From assembly GCA_016787605.1 (NCBI GenBank), contig JAEUUE010000128.1:1-64000 (forward strand): 64,000 nt of DNA, written 5' to 3'. Numbering within the stretch: the stretch's first letter is position 1; every line of letters starts with the position of its first letter. Position numbers and translations under genes: made by a program. Source of the DNA: Cyclobacteriaceae bacterium. Its GTDB lineage: Bacteria; Bacteroidota; Bacteroidia; Cytophagales; Cyclobacteriaceae. Of the stretch, positions 59,684 to 64,000 are shown piece after piece. Below the pieces are notes generated by a model. It was not told the DNA's origin. It saw only the letters and a program-made list of their open reading frames with translations, and did no database searches.

Positions 59684-60051
59684 CAAAAGTCGTCTGACTT
59701 GTTTATCATCGCTTGCAATTGGCGACCCACTACTTTGCATTGCTCAAGTAGTTCATCTGAGACTTCTCTGGTGAGCAATTGCGAATCAAGGGCAGATAAG
59801 ATCCAATGTCTCGTTTCGTGCTGCTCACCATCCGCATCTGTAAGCTTGCTTTCAAAGTGCCTTATATACTTGCGTTTGGCCCATGCTTCCGCTATTTGGG
59901 CGCCTATCGACCTGGAGGAACGCCGTATTTGATCGGTCAAGGAGTACTTTTCTTCCAACGGAAAGGATTTGGTGAGCTCATAGATTCTGCCGGACAACCT
60001 CCTAGCCCGTATGTAAACCTCCAGCTCCTCAAACGTATTCACATGTCCCAT
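59677..60051 (-). CDS. four-helix-bundle protein, S23/IVS type, copy 1
   Basis: A 124-aa protein, start at 60051 (MGHVNTFEELEVYIRARRLS). It has four helices with YSLTDQIRRSSRSIGAQIAEAWAKR, the signature of the S23/IVS family first seen encoded in 23S rRNA intervening sequences and related to the Avd accessory protein of diversity-generating retroelements. Here it stands alone, without rRNA or reverse transcriptase. It is bracketed by GGTAACC/GGTCACC heptad arrays. About half its residues match copy 2 at 62172 (SLTDQ[IV]RRSSRS[IV]GAQIAEAWAKRKY identical but for two positions). Confidence 0.9.
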   Translation of the reverse strand: MGHVNTFEELEVYIRARRLSGRIYELTKSFPLEEKYSLTDQIRRSSRSIGAQIAEAWAKRKYIRHFESKLTDADGEQHETRHWILSALDSQLLTREVSDELLEQCKVVGRQLQAMINKSDDFCS

Positions 60052-60149
60052 AAAGCATTGATTTTTCCAAAATCTATCCCAACTCAATGAAACTTTTTCG
60101 GATAGGGCTGTACGGAAATCCGGACAACTTTATCGACCCTTTGAGATAG

Positions 60150-61997
<1,848 letters not shown>

Positions 61998-62042
61998 GGG
62001 TGGGTGGGTAGTGGTTTCTTCAAAATTCCCGGACCAGGAAGT

Positions 62043-62077
62043 GGTAATCGGTGATCGGTAATCGGTGATCAGTAATC
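62043..62077. repeat. heptad repeat (GGTAATC/GGTGATC), left side of S23 locus 2
   Basis: Five units: GGTAATC, GGTGATC, GGTAATC, GGTGATC, AGTAATC. A facing pair lies at 62576-62589. Confidence 0.85.
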
Positions 62078-62171
62078 GGTCGGTTCAGGTTGCATTTGCC
62101 ACAAGAACTTGTCAGGTTTTCCGTACACGCCGAGGTGTGGCGTTTTGTGATTCACGGATTAGTATTGATCC

Positions 62172-62552
62172 ATGAAACACGCGAAATCATTCAAAGATCT
62201 GGAGATTTATCAGTTAGCCAGAGAATTGGCAAGGGAGATTTATGGATTGACCAAGGCATTCCCCAAGGAGGAAAAATACTCACTTACCGATCAGGTTCGA
62301 AGGTCATCCCGGTCAGTAGGGGCTCAAATTGCCGAGGCTTGGGCTAAGCGGAAATATGAAAAGCACTTCGTCAGCAAGCTCACGGATGCAGACGGCGAGC
62401 AATTAGAAACCCAGCACTGGGTGGAATCCGCTCGGGACTGCGAACTTCTTAGCTCGGACCAAACCAACGAGCTGATTGCCAAGTATGAAGTTCTTGGCCG
62501 TAAACTGTACAACACAATAGAAAAGGCCCACTTATTCTGCTCCGGCAACTGA
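62172..62552 (+). CDS. four-helix-bundle protein, S23/IVS type, copy 2
   Basis: A 126-aa protein (MKHAKSFKDLEIYQLARELA) with the same core YSLTDQVRRSSRSVGAQIAEAWAKR as copy 1. The C-terminal half (LTDADGEQLETQHWVESA) is also close to copy 1 (LTDADGEQHETRHWILSA). It lies between heptad arrays on both sides, after the ABC-F gene. No rRNA, reverse transcriptase or tRNA is nearby. Function of stand-alone members is unknown. Confidence 0.9.
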   Translation: MKHAKSFKDLEIYQLARELAREIYGLTKAFPKEEKYSLTDQVRRSSRSVGAQIAEAWAKRKYEKHFVSKLTDADGEQLETQHWVESARDCELLSSDQTNELIAKYEVLGRKLYNTIEKAHLFCSGN

Positions 62553-62575
62553 TCTACCCGTCACACTGCACCACA

Positions 62576-62589
62576 GATTACCGATCACT
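62576..62589. repeat. heptad repeat (GATTACC, GATCACT), right side of S23 locus 2
   Basis: Two units that are the reverse complement of GGTAATC and AGTGATC, facing the array at 62043-62077 across the S23 gene. Confidence 0.65.
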
Positions 62590-62596
62590 ATCTTTG
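62589..62596 (+). promoter_or_regulatory. TAnnTTTG -7 promoter element before the YdeI-like gene
   Basis: TATCTTTG ends 5 nt before the ATG at 62602. Its first base is the last base of the heptad array. Confidence 0.5.
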
Positions 62597-62601
62597 GCTT
62601 C

Positions 62602-63180
62602 ATGGAGCCCAACGAATTTCACCCCAGAAGTTTGCAGCAATGGCGCGCCTGGCTCAGGGTAAACCATCGGAAGGCAAAGAATATCTGGCTGGTTTTGCAC
62701 AAGAAGTCAAGCCCCGGGCCAGGTATTGATTACGTACAAGCCGTAGAGGAGGCCCTTTGCTTCGGGTGGATCGACAGCAAGCCTCAGAAGAAAGATAATC
62801 ATACCTATCTGCTCTATTTCGCCGAACGTAAGGCCGGCAGCATCTGGAGTAAGTTGAATAAAGAACGCATCACCCGATTGATCAAAGAAGGCCGGATGAC
62901 CTCCTACGGCCTGAAGAAGATCGAGGCGGCCAAAGCGGATGGCACCTGGTCGACACTCGACCCGGTGGACATGCTGCAGGTACCGGAGGACCTGGGTAGA
63001 GCGTTTGCCAAAAACAAAAAGGCATGGAAGAACTTCGAAGCCTTTCCGCCGGGTATCAAGAAACAGCTCGTGTACTGGGTTCTTTCCGCCAAGCGCGCAG
63101 AAACCAGGGCTGCTCGCGTCAAGGAAATCGTGGCGAAGGCGGCACGAAATGAGCGGGCGAATCAGTGGGTGAAAAAATAG
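62602..63180 (+). CDS. YdeI/OmpD-associated family protein
   Basis: A 192-aa cytosolic protein. It starts FHPRSLQQWRAWLRVNHRKAKNIWLV, then GIDYVQAVEEALCFGWIDSKPQKKDNHTYLLYF, the family core, and a basic helical C-terminus. Despite the name it has no membrane features, and the function is unknown. It is convergent with the methyltransferase gene with one base between their ends. Confidence 0.85.
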   Translation: MEPNEFHPRSLQQWRAWLRVNHRKAKNIWLVLHKKSSPGPGIDYVQAVEEALCFGWIDSKPQKKDNHTYLLYFAERKAGSIWSKLNKERITRLIKEGRMTSYGLKKIEAAKADGTWSTLDPVDMLQVPEDLGRAFAKNKKAWKNFEAFPPGIKKQLVYWVLSAKRAETRAARVKEIVAKAARNERANQWVKK

Positions 63181-63181
63181 A

Positions 63182-63922
63182 CTACCGATGCCCGTGAACC
63201 CTGCCCAGGCGCAAAATCAATGGAAATTCGACCGAATACAACGCCGCAGCGTTGATTGATCCTATCCTGTCCACCAATTCAGTCACGGGATTCGCTGCTT
63301 TCTCGTGAATAAACTTTTGTGTGGCCGACCACGTATTCAAATAGCCCTCCAGTTCACCAAGGGTCCACTTAAATCGCATGCGGAACGATGGGGTCGCGAT
63401 TTCCTCGAAGGGAAACTCCATGGTCTTCAACTCATCGTCAATTAGCTTTCTTTCCGGGTCCCAGTACGGGCCGACAATGTGCGTATAAAAATCATGGATA
63501 AGGGGATCGATCTCGGGGGATACCTTTAGCAAGCCATAGACCCACACCGCGATAACCCCTCCGGGTTTAGCCACACGGTTCACTTCCTCGTAGAACGCAG
63601 GCCGGTCGAACCAGTGAATGGCCTGCGCCACGGTCACCAGGTCCACCGATTGATCTGGCAGTTGCGTCGTTTCGCCGGCCACTTCATAGACGATGTTCTC
63701 CTTTCTTACTGCCTCCACCAACTGTTTGGCACTGATGTCGGTAGCCAGCACCTTTCTGAACCTTGTCGCCAACACCTGTGCGGCCTGCCCATTTCCCGTC
63801 CCCGCATCCCAGGCCAGGTCGAATGATTTTACCTGCTTGAAAATAAAATCATACAACTCCTTCGGATAATGCGGCCGAAAGGCGGCATACTGGCGGGCCT
63901 GATCGGAGAATCGGTCTTTCAC
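63182..63922 (-). CDS. class I SAM-dependent methyltransferase
   Basis: A 246-aa enzyme with GTG start at 63922. The SAM-binding motif is AWDAGTGNGQAAQVLA, then VLATDISAKQLVEA and DLVTVAQAIHWFDRPAFYEEVNRVAKPGGVIAVW, the pattern of the methyltransferase-11 group. The start (DRFSDQARQYAAFRPHYPKELY) matches a widespread bacterial subfamily whose substrate is unknown. Confidence 0.9.
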   Translation of the reverse strand: MKDRFSDQARQYAAFRPHYPKELYDFIFKQVKSFDLAWDAGTGNGQAAQVLATRFRKVLATDISAKQLVEAVRKENIVYEVAGETTQLPDQSVDLVTVAQAIHWFDRPAFYEEVNRVAKPGGVIAVWVYGLLKVSPEIDPLIHDFYTHIVGPYWDPERKLIDDELKTMEFPFEEIATPSFRMRFKWTLGELEGYLNTWSATQKFIHEKAANPVTELVDRIGSINAAALYSVEFPLILRLGRVHGHR

Positions 63923-63927
63923 TTCAC

Positions 63928-64000
63928 TTAATAGTACTTACATGCCGGGTCTGTCAACTTGTAGATTCCATCCTTCACAAAATAAACGTTCGGGAATCCC
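63928..64000 (-). CDS. C-terminus of a gene running off the right edge
   Basis: On the minus strand an open frame enters from the right edge and stops at 63928-63930, encoding NVYFVKDGIYKLTDPACKYY as its last 20 residues. The hydrophilic aromatic text reads like a real C-terminus, but 23 codons cannot prove it. Nothing can be said about function. Confidence 0.4.
   Translation of the reverse strand, partial: GFPNVYFVKDGIYKLTDPACKYY

Overview
The window comes from a moderately GC-rich member of the Bacteroidota, most likely Cytophagales or a relative. Seen in the sequence: type IX secretion C-terminal domains of both the A and B kind, a PorP/SprF-type C-terminus, TAnnTTTG promoter elements placed just before start codons, and an outer-membrane and lipoprotein-rich gene set. 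The order-level placement is inference.

Layout. 1-7.2 kb: end of a PorP/SprF-like gene, a beta-helix protein, a type-B-CTD surface protein, a cupin, a membrane protein and a large type-A-CTD BNR-repeat protein. 7.3-12.1 kb: a second large BNR/VPS10-like secreted protein, a LolA-like protein and a REP-associated tyrosine transposase (RAYT) with its palindromic repeats. 12.2-21.6 kb: housekeeping genes (pyrD, xerD, aroQ, a SerC-like aminotransferase), two DUF4136 proteins, a SulP transporter plus porin operon and an Rrf2 regulator. 21.6-27.4 kb: a visibly AT-richer island of small, same-strand, mostly unrecognised genes separated by a repeated element of about 100 nt with inverted-repeat ends. 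This has the architecture of a mobile gene-cassette array. 27.4-34 kb: tnaA, an iron-sulfur repair protein, a B12-dependent ribonucleotide reductase, a beta-carbonic anhydrase and a second SulP transporter, a set suited to low oxygen, nitrosative stress and bicarbonate handling. 34-50 kb: rnhA, saccharopine dehydrogenase, cdd, dnaX (gamma and tau forms encoded across an A10 slip site), pheT, zapA with a coiled-coil partner, rny and small metabolic genes. 50-64 kb: a TIR-TM-TolB-like-TPR protein, three secreted amidohydrolases around a debranching-enzyme-like hydrolase, an ABC-F ATPase, two four-helix-bundle (S23/IVS-type) genes each bounded by heptad repeats, YdeI and a methyltransferase.

The most interesting structure lies between genes. 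There is (1) the cassette array with attC-like repeats at 21.6-27.4 kb, where no integrase is visible; (2) a RAYT beside two-hairpin REP-like palindromes that recur at 0.2, 12.1 and 39.5 kb; (3) arrays of 7-nt tandem repeats, often facing each other as inverted pairs, that bracket all three four-helix-bundle loci and also occur 'empty' at 48.2 and 58.05 kb; and (4) a dnaX gene whose zero frame ends right after a run of ten A residues while the tau C-terminus continues in the -1 frame.

All coordinates and motifs were read by eye. Family assignments rest on recognised motifs, without database searches.
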